A stretch of 6,517 nt of DNA, from assembly GCA_030625925.1 (NCBI GenBank), contig DAOUPY010000094.1, positions 1 to 6,517 on the forward strand, read 5' to 3'. Below are positions 1 to 5,928 of this stretch, in pieces. Position numbers and translations under genes: made by a program. Position 1 is the stretch's first letter, and each line of letters starts with the position of its first letter. The notes below the pieces were generated by a model that had not been told where the DNA came from, searched no databases, and was given only the letters and a program-made list of their open reading frames with translations. The DNA is from Fusobacteriaceae bacterium (GTDB taxonomy: Bacteria > Fusobacteriota > Fusobacteriia > Fusobacteriales > Fusobacteriaceae).

Positions 1-592
1 GACCTTTGTGCTCACTATGATCTACTTCGTCATCTGCTAAAGCAGTTCCACATTTTGGACACCAGTTTACCATATATTCACCTTGATAAATAAGACCATC
101 ATTATATAATTTTACAAATACATCTTTTACAGATTCAGAACAGCCTTCATCCATTGTAAATCTTTCTTTTTCCCAATCCAGAGATGCTCCTAATCTTCTA
201 AGTTGATTAGTGATTATCCCACCATATTCATCCTTCCATTCCCAAACTTTTTCTATGAACTTATCTCTTCCAAGATCATCTCTTGTTAAGTTATCTTCCG
301 CTAGTTTTCTCTCTACTCTATTTTGAGTAGCGATTCCAGCATGATCTGTTCCTGGCATCCAAAGAGTGTTATATCCACTCATTCTCTTCCATCTAATAAG
401 AGTATCCTGTATACTGTTATTTAAAACATGTCCCATATGTAATACACCTGTAACATTTGGCGGCGGCATAACTATTGTATAGTTAGGCTTTTCATCATCC
501 ATTGTTGCTCTGAAATATTTATTTTCTTCCCATGTCTTGTACCACTTACTCTCTATCTCCGTTGGAGAATATATTTTGTCTAATTCCGTCAT
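1..592 (-). CDS. valS: Valyl-tRNA synthetase, N-terminal part (cut by window edge)
   Basis: Class I aminoacyl-tRNA synthetase that charges tRNA-Val with valine in the cytoplasm. Translating the minus strand from ATG at 592-590 gives 197 codons with no stop before the left edge, roughly the first quarter of a protein usually near 880 residues. It starts MTELDKIYSPTEIESKWY. The class I signature is clear: PPPNVTGVLHMGH, with the HMGH (HIGH-type) ATP-binding motif at residues 52-55, then WMPGTDHAGIATQ, typical of ValRS, and a CPKCG cysteine pair near the edge. A strong AGGAGGT ribosome binding site at 604-598 sits 5 nt before the ATG and fixes the start. The gene is divergent from treR and is preceded by its own promoter, a leader ORF and a terminator hairpin, which suggests attenuation control. 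Identification is very secure; only the 3' part is missing. Confidence 0.96.
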   Translation of the reverse strand, partial: MTELDKIYSPTEIESKWYKTWEENKYFRATMDDEKPNYTIVMPPPNVTGVLHMGHVLNNSIQDTLIRWKRMSGYNTLWMPGTDHAGIATQNRVERKLAEDNLTRDDLGRDKFIEKVWEWKDEYGGIITNQLRRLGASLDWEKERFTMDEGCSESVKDVFVKLYNDGLIYQGEYMVNWCPKCGTALADDEVDHSEHKG

Positions 593-617
593 AACTGACC
601 TCCTAAGTTTATTTTAC

Positions 618-653
618 AAAAAAATAGCAGCTATCTTATTAAAAATAGCTACT
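618..653 (-). terminator. Intrinsic terminator inside the valS leader (attenuator)
   Basis: On the minus strand GTAGCTAT (652-645) pairs with ATAGCTGC (634-627) over 8 bp including one U-G wobble, with a loop of about 10 nt. An extra A-U pair is possible at the base. TA and then seven Ts (624-618) follow. It lies downstream of the valS promoter and 25 nt before the valS start, so it can only act as a conditional stop for valS transcription. No other gene ends here, which argues against an ordinary end-of-gene terminator. Confidence 0.8.
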
Positions 654-705
654 TTAATCTCTTTATATTATTCAAGGGTTTATAAAAATTCAAAACCATA
701 GCTAT
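645..705 (-). promoter_or_regulatory. Predicted valS antiterminator hairpin
   Basis: Segment 1, ATAGCTAT (705-698), is complementary over 8 bp to segment 2, GTAGCTAT (652-645). Segment 2 is also the 5' arm of the terminator, so the two structures exclude each other. Segment 1 starts 3 nt after the leader ORF stop codon (711-709). A ribosome finishing the leader would cover segment 1 and let the terminator form. A ribosome stalled on the Val codons (750-736) would leave it free to pair with segment 2 and allow read-through. The pairing is read directly from the sequence; the mechanism is inferred. Confidence 0.65.
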
Positions 706-708
706 CAC

Positions 709-759
709 CTATATCAATTTGATTAAAATGTGATTAACTTTGACCTCTACTCTTTCCAT
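709..759 (-). CDS. valS leader peptide (predicted, 16 aa)
   Basis: A short ORF in the valS 5' leader, ATG at 759-757 and TAG at 711-709, encodes MERVEVKVNHILIKLI. Eight of 16 residues are Val, Ile or Leu. Val is at positions 4, 6 and 8 (codons GTA, GTC, GTT), and ILI-LI follows at 11-16. A purine-rich AGAGGGGG (777-770) lies upstream; its GAGG core is a plausible but slightly distant Shine-Dalgarno site (13 nt to the ATG). The presumed transcription start is near 785, so the ORF opens about 26 nt into the RNA. Its end abuts segment 1 of the antiterminator. The role is probably the act of translation, as for trp, phe and ilv leader peptides: slow reading of Val codons when charged tRNA-Val is scarce would permit transcription of valS. 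AT-rich DNA favours Ile and Leu codons, so the Val cluster and the stop-codon position are the stronger arguments. No translation evidence is available. Confidence 0.65.
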   Translation of the reverse strand: MERVEVKVNHILIKLI

Positions 760-791
760 AAATATTTTTCCCCCTCTAAATTTATTCATAA

Positions 792-820
792 ATGTTACCA
801 TTAATTTTAACTTTTGTCAA
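792..820 (-). promoter_or_regulatory. valS promoter (sigma-70 type)
   Basis: On the minus strand a perfect -35 TTGACA (820-815), a 17-nt spacer and a -10 TAACAT (797-792) place the transcription start near 785. This gives a leader of about 190 nt before the valS ATG, containing the leader ORF and the attenuator. Confidence 0.75.
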
Positions 821-837
821 TTTTAAATAGACACCTT

Positions 838-866
838 TTGACAGTCAGTAACTATATAATTATACT
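838..866 (+). promoter_or_regulatory. treR promoter (sigma-70 type)
   Basis: TTGACA (838-843), a 17-nt spacer and TATACT (861-866) form a near-consensus promoter pointing at treR, with a start expected near 873 and so a 5' UTR of about 105 nt. Its -35 box is 17 bp from the -35 box of the divergent valS promoter. No copy of the TGGGAACGTTCCCA palindrome is present here, so treR is probably not autoregulated through that site. Confidence 0.65.
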
Positions 867-941
867 TTAAATTTATTTTTTTTTAGTATAAATTTTAAAA
901 TTATTTAAAAAGTGATATATTATATTATATCTTAAATATAT

Positions 942-965
942 AGGAGGTTTTGGATTTTATCCAAA
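942..965 (+). promoter_or_regulatory. Displaced Shine-Dalgarno plus hairpin before treR
   Basis: A perfect AGGAGG (942-947) lies 31 nt before the treR ATG, too far for normal use, and no better site is closer. Between them TTTGGA (949-954) and TCCAAA (960-965) form a perfect 6-bp stem with a 5-nt loop. Folding it would shorten the effective spacing to about 14 nt. The hairpin may bring the SD near the start codon or modulate translation. An in-frame TAA at 967-969 rules out an upstream extension of treR. Confidence 0.5.
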
Positions 966-978
966 TTAAAATATAATT

Positions 979-1929
979 ATGAAAAAACTTACAATAATAG
1001 ACATAGCTAGATTAGCAGGAGTAGGAAAATCTACTGTTTCTAGGGTTATAAATAACGATAAAAAAGTCAGCCAAGAAACAAAGGAAAGAGTATTAGAAGT
1101 TATAAAAGAAAATAATTATAAACCTTCCCAAAGTGCTCAAAATATGAGGTTAAAAAAAAATAAAGTAATAGGAATTATAAATACTCGTCTAGAATCAAAA
1201 TCAGAAACAAAAGTAATTAAAAATATATTAAATACACTATACGAAGATAATTATGATGCCATTATTTTAGAAAGTTTGTTTTCTCAAGAAAAAACAGTGG
1301 AACACATTGAAGTGTTAAAAAATAAAAATATTGCCGGGATAATAATTTTTGCTATAAGTACTCTGGAATATAATTTTTTAAAGAAATTAAAAATACCAAT
1401 TATCATGGTAGCAAAAAAAGTAGAAGGTTTTACCAGTATTGCCTATGATGATTATGGGGCAATAAAATGTATATTAAACTACCTCATTAAAAATAAGTAT
1501 AAAAATATTGCTTATATAGGAGTGGATAATAAAGATATCACTACAGGATTTCAACGATACTCTGCTTATCGAGATTATACAATCAAATACAATAAGGAAA
1601 ACATCTCTTATTTTGGTGATTTTTCATATAATAGCGGATATAACTTAGCAAAACAATTATTTTTAGAAGAAAAACAAGTAGATTCTATAGTCTGTGCCAG
1701 TGATAGTATAGCACTAGGAGTAAAAAAATATTTAGATAAACACCAAATAAAGAAGGTTATAGTCACAGGTGTAGGAAATGATCCACTGATTAAATTTTTA
1801 TACGATGATTATATCTCTATAAGTTTTGGATATGATACCGTAGGAAAATTAGCAGGAGAAGCTATATTAGATAAAATAAAGAAAAAAGATATCAAAGATA
1901 TTATCATAGATGGAAATATAACCTTATAA
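979..1929 (+). CDS. treR: Trehalose operon repressor TreR, LacI family
   Basis: Cytoplasmic DNA-binding repressor of 316 aa, close to the 315 aa of E. coli TreR. An N-terminal LacI helix-turn-helix covers about residues 3-48 (DIARLAGVGKSTVSRVINN). The hinge helix is at about 50-57, and a periplasmic-binding-protein-like effector domain fills the rest. Stretches matching E. coli TreR as I recall it include GVGKSTVSRV (14-23), TRLESKSE (69-76), DITTGFQR (186-193) and GNDPLIKFL (266-274). The expected effector is trehalose-6-phosphate, which relieves repression. The treB and treC genes follow directly, and a perfect palindromic operator lies before treB. An in-frame TAA just upstream and the lack of another start support ATG 979, although the SD is unusually far away. 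The gene is very AT-rich. Low-GC Firmicutes usually use a GntR-family TreR, so the LacI type here is notable. Confidence 0.92.
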   Translation: MKKLTIIDIARLAGVGKSTVSRVINNDKKVSQETKERVLEVIKENNYKPSQSAQNMRLKKNKVIGIINTRLESKSETKVIKNILNTLYEDNYDAIILESLFSQEKTVEHIEVLKNKNIAGIIIFAISTLEYNFLKKLKIPIIMVAKKVEGFTSIAYDDYGAIKCILNYLIKNKYKNIAYIGVDNKDITTGFQRYSAYRDYTIKYNKENISYFGDFSYNSGYNLAKQLFLEEKQVDSIVCASDSIALGVKKYLDKHQIKKVIVTGVGNDPLIKFLYDDYISISFGYDTVGKLAGEAILDKIKKKDIKDIIIDGNITL

Positions 1930-1953
1930 TAAAAAATATAGCTATTTCACAGG

Positions 1954-1982
1954 AAAAGAGATTTTTAAATAAATCTCTTTTT
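1954..1982 (+). terminator. Intrinsic terminator after treR
   Basis: AAAAGAGATTT (1954-1964) and AAATCTCTTTT (1971-1981) make a perfect 11-bp stem with a 6-nt loop, starting 25 nt after the treR stop. The five-T run (1978-1982) is mostly inside the 3' arm and the stem is A/T-rich, so termination is probably partial. It separates treR from the treBC promoter. Confidence 0.65.
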
Positions 1983-2000
1983 GTATTAATATAATTTAAT

Positions 2001-2029
2001 TTGACTTATTATGGAATATAAAGTATATT
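2001..2029 (+). promoter_or_regulatory. treBC promoter
   Basis: TTGACT (2001-2006), a 17-nt spacer and TATATT (2024-2029) form a good sigma-70 promoter with a start expected around 2036. The presumed TreR operator begins about 6 nt after that start, a position where a bound repressor would block promoter clearance or RNA polymerase binding. Confidence 0.75.
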
Positions 2030-2041
2030 TTTATTAACTAG

Positions 2042-2055
2042 TGGGAACGTTCCCA
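2042..2055 (+). promoter_or_regulatory. TreR operator (LacI-family palindrome)
   Basis: TGGGAACGTTCCCA is a perfect 14-bp palindrome with the central CG typical of LacI-family operators. Its core GGGAACGTTCCC is the sequence I recall for the E. coli TreR operator. It lies just after the treBC transcription start and about 30 nt before the treB ATG, downstream of the treR gene. It is strikingly GC-rich against its AT-rich surroundings. It is the only copy I found in the window. Confidence 0.85.
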
Positions 2056-2083
2056 TAAAAATGTTAGGGGGTTGTTGATTTAT

Positions 2084-3511
2084 ATGAATAAGATAAATAA
2101 AGAAGATATCAAAGATTTAATTGAATTAGTTGGTGGGAAAGATAATATCTCTGGTGTTACACATTGTATTACAAGGATGAGATTTGCTTTAAAAGATGAG
2201 AATGAAGCAGATGTTGATTCGATAAAAAAATTAAAGTCAGTAAAAGGTTGTTTTACTAGTGCAGGTCAATTCCAAGTAATAATTGGACCTGGAGTAGATA
2301 TGTTTTATAAAGAATTTATAATGGCTGCAAAATTAGGCTCTATGGACAAAGCTGAGGTAAAGCAAGCTGCTAAGGGAAATATGAAATTATTAGAAAGAAT
2401 TATTTCAAACTTAGCTGAAATATTTGTACCGCTTTTACCTGCCATCATAACTGGAGGATTAATCTTAGGTTTTAGAAATATTATTGGTGATATAAAGATG
2501 TTTGATGGAAAAACATTGGTTGAAATAAGTCAGTTTTGGTCAGGAGCAAACTCATTTTTATGGTTGATTGGAGAAGCCATCTTTCATTTCTTACCGGTAG
2601 GTATTACCTGGTCTGTAGTAAAGAAAATGGGGGGAACACCAATTCTTGGTATTGTTTTAGGGATTACATTAGTGTCACCACAGTTAATGAATGCTTATCT
2701 TATTGGTTCTCAAGTGCCAGATGTATGGAACTTTGGATTTTTTAATATCCCAAAAGTCGGTTATCAAGCTCAAGTAATACCAGCAATGTTAGCAGGAGTA
2801 TCACTTGCATGGATTGAAAACAAGATGAAAAAAATAACACCGGTATCTATCCAAATGATATTGGTTCCATTTGTAGCATTATTAGGAGCAGTAATATTAG
2901 CCCATACTATAATCGGACCGATAGGCAGAACCTTAGGAGATGGAGTAGCGTTTTTAGCAAAAGCAGCATTAACAGGACCATTTGCAGTTATAGGGTCTTC
3001 ATTATTTGGGTTTATCTATGGACCATTAGTAATAACGGGAATTCATCATACAACAAACGCAGTCGACCTGCAACTAGTTCAAAATTTAGGAGGAACAATG
3101 CTATGGCCATTAATTGCCCTATCAAATATTGCTCAAGGTTCAGCTGTATTAGGTATTATTTTGGCCAATAAAAAAAATAAAGAAGAAAGGGAAGTATCTA
3201 TACCTGCAGTAATATCAGCCTATTTAGGTGTAACAGAACCTGCAATGTACGGTATCAACCTGAAATATAAATTTCCAATGTTATGCGCTATGATTGGTTC
3301 AGCTTGTGCAGCAATTATAGCAGGGCTTTTTGGAGTAATGTCCAATGGTATAGGTATTGGAGGAATTCCAGGAATATTATCTATCAAACCACAATATTGG
3401 GGTGTTTATCTCGTATGTATCTTAGTATCTATAGTTGTCCCTATAGTCTTAACCATGATAGTTTATAAGAGAAAATTAGCTAAAAATGATCCATTATTAA
3501 ATATAAATTAA
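2084..3511 (+). CDS. treB: PTS system trehalose-specific EIIBC component
   Basis: Inner-membrane sugar phosphotransferase permease that imports trehalose and phosphorylates it to trehalose-6-phosphate. Numbered from ATG 2084 (475 aa; E. coli TreB 473), the EIIB domain is about residues 5-80 with the phosphorylated Cys28 in GVTHCITRMRFAL. A linker follows, then the polytopic EIIC domain (about 115-465), with KKMGGTPILGIVLG, TLVSPQLMNAYL, TGIHHTTNA (HHTT 321-324) and GVTEPAMYGINLKY (GVTE 382-385). These stretches match E. coli TreB closely. No EIIA domain is present, so phosphate must come from an EIIA-Glc-like protein in trans. ATG 2084 is preferred over an in-frame TTG at 2072: the AGGGGG at 2066-2071 touches that TTG but lies 12 nt from the ATG, and the ATG start gives the family length. 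First gene of treBC; treC follows after 25 nt. Confidence 0.95.
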   Translation: MNKINKEDIKDLIELVGGKDNISGVTHCITRMRFALKDENEADVDSIKKLKSVKGCFTSAGQFQVIIGPGVDMFYKEFIMAAKLGSMDKAEVKQAAKGNMKLLERIISNLAEIFVPLLPAIITGGLILGFRNIIGDIKMFDGKTLVEISQFWSGANSFLWLIGEAIFHFLPVGITWSVVKKMGGTPILGIVLGITLVSPQLMNAYLIGSQVPDVWNFGFFNIPKVGYQAQVIPAMLAGVSLAWIENKMKKITPVSIQMILVPFVALLGAVILAHTIIGPIGRTLGDGVAFLAKAALTGPFAVIGSSLFGFIYGPLVITGIHHTTNAVDLQLVQNLGGTMLWPLIALSNIAQGSAVLGIILANKKNKEEREVSIPAVISAYLGVTEPAMYGINLKYKFPMLCAMIGSACAAIIAGLFGVMSNGIGIGGIPGILSIKPQYWGVYLVCILVSIVVPIVLTMIVYKRKLAKNDPLLNIN

Positions 3512-3536
3512 AAACCAATTTAGAGGAGTTATAGTT

Positions 3537-5183
3537 ATGAGTTTTAAAGATAAAGTAGTTTACCAAATTTATCCGAAGAGTTTTAATTGTACAACAAATA
3601 AAAACCACGGAGATTTAAACGGAGTTATAGAAAAATTAGATTACCTAAAAGAATTAGGAGTAGAATATATATGGTTAACTCCTATATATCCTTCTCCAAT
3701 GAATGATAATGGTTACGATGTTGCAGATTACACAAATATAAACCCCGACTTTGGAACTATGGAAGATTTTGATATATTGGTAGAAGAGGCAAATAAAAGA
3801 GGGATAAAATTAATGTTAGATATGGTATTTAATCATACTTCTACAGACCATATTTGGTTTCAAAAAGCATTAAAAGGAGATAAAAAATATCAAGATTATT
3901 ATATTTTTAAAGATAATAACAACTCTAATACTCCTCCTACAAACTGGAAATCAAAGTTTGGTGGAAATGCATGGGAATATATAGAAAGTTTAGATAAATA
4001 CTACCTTCATTTATTTGATAAAAGTCAAGCAGATCTAAATTGGGGAAACCCGGAATTAAGAGAAGAAATCTATAAAATCGCCAATTTTTGGTTAGAAAAA
4101 GGTGTAAAAGGGTTTCGATTAGATGTAATAAATTTAATTAGTAAACCTGAAAAATATGAGGATGATCTCATAGGAGATGGTAGAAGGTTTTATACTGATG
4201 GAGCTGAGATCCATCAATACTTGAAAGAATTGAATGAAAATACTTTTGGGGAATATAACGATATAATTACTGTAGGAGAGATGAGTTCTACTACACTCGA
4301 AAACTGTATAAAATATAGTAACCCAAAAGAAAAAGAACTATCTATGACATTTAGTTTTCACCACCTAAAAGTCGATTATAAAGATAATGATAAATGGTCA
4401 TTAAAAGATTTTGATTTTATAGAATTAAAAAATCTTTTCTCTACTTGGCAAGTTGAGATGGATAGAAATAATGGTTATAACGCATTATTTTGGTGTAATC
4501 ATGATCAACCTAGAGCTGTTTCAAGATTTGGTAACGACAAAAAATATAGAATAGAGTCTGCAAAAATGTTAGCTACTACAATCCACATGATGAAAGGGAC
4601 TCCATATATCTATCAAGGTGAAGAGATCGGAATGACCAATGCAAAATATGATAACATAGAATTATACAGCGACGTAGAATCATTAAATTATTATGAAATT
4701 TTAAAATCACAAGGAAAGACTACAGAGGAAACACTGCACATATTAAATCAACGTTCTAGAGATAATTCCAGAACTCCAGTACAGTGGAATGATGATCTTA
4801 ATGGTGGGTTTAGTAAAACTAAACCTTGGTTATCAAGTATAAAAAATTATAAAGAAATAAATGTTGAAAAATCATTAAAAAATAAAAATTCTATTTTTTA
4901 TTACTATAAGAAATTAATAAAATTAAGAAAGGATTATGAAATAATCTCTAATGGTAGCTTCGATAAATTTTTAGAAAACCATAAATCAGTATTTGGATAT
5001 AAAAGAAAGTTAAACAATGAAGAATTGATTTGTTTAAACAATTTTTATGAAGAAGATGTAAAGATAGAAATAGATGAATTAGAAAAATACGATATTTTAA
5101 TTTCAAATTATAAAAATACTAATTTCAAACAAAACATAGTAAAATTAAGGGCTTATGAGTCAATAACATTATATAAAAAATAA
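3537..5183 (+). CDS. treC: Trehalose-6-phosphate hydrolase (GH13 family)
   Basis: Cytoplasmic glycoside hydrolase that cleaves trehalose-6-phosphate, the product of TreB, to glucose and glucose-6-phosphate. At 548 aa it is full length (E. coli TreC 551). The GH13 alpha-amylase-type barrel is intact: region I DMVFNH (95-100), region II GFRLDVIN with nucleophile Asp196, acid/base Glu248 in TVGEMS, and NHDQPRA with the transition-state Asp323. The start VVYQIYPKSFNCTT and the stretch NQRSRDNSRTPVQWN are typical of TreC and its oligo-1,6-glucosidase relatives. Those relatives are the main alternative, but the place directly after treB makes trehalose-6-phosphate the likely substrate. GAGGAG (3523-3528) 8 nt before the ATG sets the start. 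Cotranscribed with treB and ended by a strong terminator. Confidence 0.95.
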   Translation: MSFKDKVVYQIYPKSFNCTTNKNHGDLNGVIEKLDYLKELGVEYIWLTPIYPSPMNDNGYDVADYTNINPDFGTMEDFDILVEEANKRGIKLMLDMVFNHTSTDHIWFQKALKGDKKYQDYYIFKDNNNSNTPPTNWKSKFGGNAWEYIESLDKYYLHLFDKSQADLNWGNPELREEIYKIANFWLEKGVKGFRLDVINLISKPEKYEDDLIGDGRRFYTDGAEIHQYLKELNENTFGEYNDIITVGEMSSTTLENCIKYSNPKEKELSMTFSFHHLKVDYKDNDKWSLKDFDFIELKNLFSTWQVEMDRNNGYNALFWCNHDQPRAVSRFGNDKKYRIESAKMLATTIHMMKGTPYIYQGEEIGMTNAKYDNIELYSDVESLNYYEILKSQGKTTEETLHILNQRSRDNSRTPVQWNDDLNGGFSKTKPWLSSIKNYKEINVEKSLKNKNSIFYYYKKLIKLRKDYEIISNGSFDKFLENHKSVFGYKRKLNNEELICLNNFYEEDVKIEIDELEKYDILISNYKNTNFKQNIVKLRAYESITLYKK

Positions 5184-5190
5184 TATACTT

Positions 5191-5228
5191 TTCCCTAGAA
5201 ATTTAAAGATTTCTAGGGAATTTTTTTT
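5191..5228 (+). terminator. Intrinsic terminator of the treBC operon
   Basis: TTCCCTAGAAAT (5191-5202) and ATTTCTAGGGAA (5209-5220) form a perfect 12-bp stem with a 6-nt loop, followed directly by eight Ts (5221-5228). It starts 7 nt after the treC stop. On the minus strand the hairpin is followed by AAGTATATTATTTTTT, with no immediate T run, so it is at best weak for the convergent gene ending at 5239. Confidence 0.92.
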
Positions 5229-5238
5229 AAAAATATAA

Positions 5239-5811
5239 TTATTTAGTTTTTAAAACTGATCTCTTGTCAGAAAAATAAATATCTCCTAATATCTTGATAT
5301 TTTTATCTTCAATAACTATGTTAGCATTAGTGATTTGAGGATAAATCTCTTTATATCTATTCTCATTAATTTTAACTTTAATAGGTTTCATATCTGTAAA
5401 GTCCAATGGAATCAATAAATCTTTTTTTATAACCTTATCAAGTTTCAAAAATTCTAATCCTACAATGTCAAATTTAGCTAATTTAAGGGCCAATTGACCA
5501 GTTTTATCATCCATTACAGGTTCTAATTCTCCTCGTAAAGTAGCATTTATAGTAGAACCATTTAAATTCACGTCAATCTTACCAGTAATATCAATTTCTT
5601 CTTTTTTTAAAGTAACGACCATGTCTTTCGTAGTGTATTCAATCATAGTTTTTTGATCTAAAATTTTAACTTCTTTTTTTGTAGTTATAGGCCCAGTAGC
5701 TTTAATAAAAGAGTTGATAGTTTGCTCTGATATTTGGATATTTATATCTTTTGTAAAAGTTGTTGTTGTTAAAATAGTAAAAATATAAATGAATAATAAT
5801 ACTTTTTTCAT
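5239..5811 (-). CDS. Small exported protein of unknown function
   Basis: A 190-residue protein I cannot assign with confidence. The N-terminus MKKVLLFIYIFTILTTTTFTKD is a typical Sec signal peptide: two lysines, a hydrophobic core, and a probable cut near TFT-KD. No lipobox cysteine is present, so a soluble periplasmic or secreted protein is expected. The mature part has no Cys, no obvious catalytic motif, and alternates charged and hydrophobic residues as in beta-strands. The opening INIQISEQTINSFI and the overall size faintly recall the DUF1439 (YceB-like) group of lipid-binding-fold exported proteins; this is a weak impression only. AAGGAGG (5830-5824), 12 nt before the ATG, supports the start. 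It converges on treC and lies behind the permease terminator, so it is probably its own transcription unit and not linked to trehalose use. The coding call is strong; the function is unknown. Confidence 0.8.
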   Translation of the reverse strand: MKKVLLFIYIFTILTTTTFTKDINIQISEQTINSFIKATGPITTKKEVKILDQKTMIEYTTKDMVVTLKKEEIDITGKIDVNLNGSTINATLRGELEPVMDDKTGQLALKLAKFDIVGLEFLKLDKVIKKDLLIPLDFTDMKPIKVKINENRYKEIYPQITNANIVIEDKNIKILGDIYFSDKRSVLKTK

Positions 5812-5839
5812 AATTTTGTTAAACCTCCTTATATTATAT

Positions 5840-5868
5840 TCTATAATATTAACATTAAAAGAAGTAAA
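5840..5868 (-). promoter_or_regulatory. Candidate promoter for the exported protein gene
   Basis: On the minus strand TTTACT (5868-5863), a 17-nt spacer and TATAGA (5845-5840) fit a sigma-70 promoter that would start near 5833, just before the AAGGAGG site. The region is so AT-rich that -10-like hexamers abound (for example TATAAT at 5838-5833), so the exact site is uncertain. A promoter is expected here because a terminator lies directly upstream. Confidence 0.35.
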
Positions 5869-5871
5869 ATT

Positions 5872-5921
5872 AAATAAATAAAAATCTCTCCTAAAAACTA
5901 TTAGTTTATAGGAGGGATTTT
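5872..5921 (-). terminator. Intrinsic terminator after the ABC permease
   Basis: On the minus strand a long hairpin starts 7 nt after the permease stop codon. Its arms, 5921-5902 and 5900-5881, pair over about 18-20 positions with two imperfections, around a CCTCC/GGAGG core. Five Ts (5884-5880) and further T triplets to 5872 follow. It should separate the permease from the exported-protein gene downstream. Confidence 0.8.
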
Positions 5922-5928
5922 ATAGACC

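Noticed and set aside
593..791. T-box riboswitch in the valS leader
   Set aside because: The leader has a terminator but no AGGGUGGNACCGCG-like T-box sequence, and it is too short for stem I. The leader ORF and alternative hairpins explain it better.
913..930. AT-only near-palindrome upstream of treR as an operator
   Set aside because: Alternating A/T runs are expected by chance in this composition, and it does not resemble the treBC palindrome.
950..976. TTG-started 8-codon ORF directly before treR (translational coupling)
   Set aside because: TTG at 950 is only 2 nt from AGGAGG, too close for initiation, and the predicted hairpin covers it.
2072..2083. TTG at 2072 as the treB start
   Set aside because: It touches the AGGGGG site with no spacer and adds four residues not expected in TreB; ATG 2084 fits better.
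2536..2745. 69-codon ORF inside treB in another frame
   Set aside because: It lies wholly inside the conserved EIIC coding sequence, with no RBS and a Trp/Ser/Cys-rich product of no family; a shadow frame.
3283..3468. 61-codon ORF inside treB in another frame
   Set aside because: Same reason: it overlaps the conserved C-terminal EIIC region and has no independent signals.
5191..5220. Fully bidirectional terminator between treC and the exported protein gene
   Set aside because: The stem is perfect but the T run follows only on the plus strand; on the minus strand the nearest T run is about 10 nt beyond the stem.
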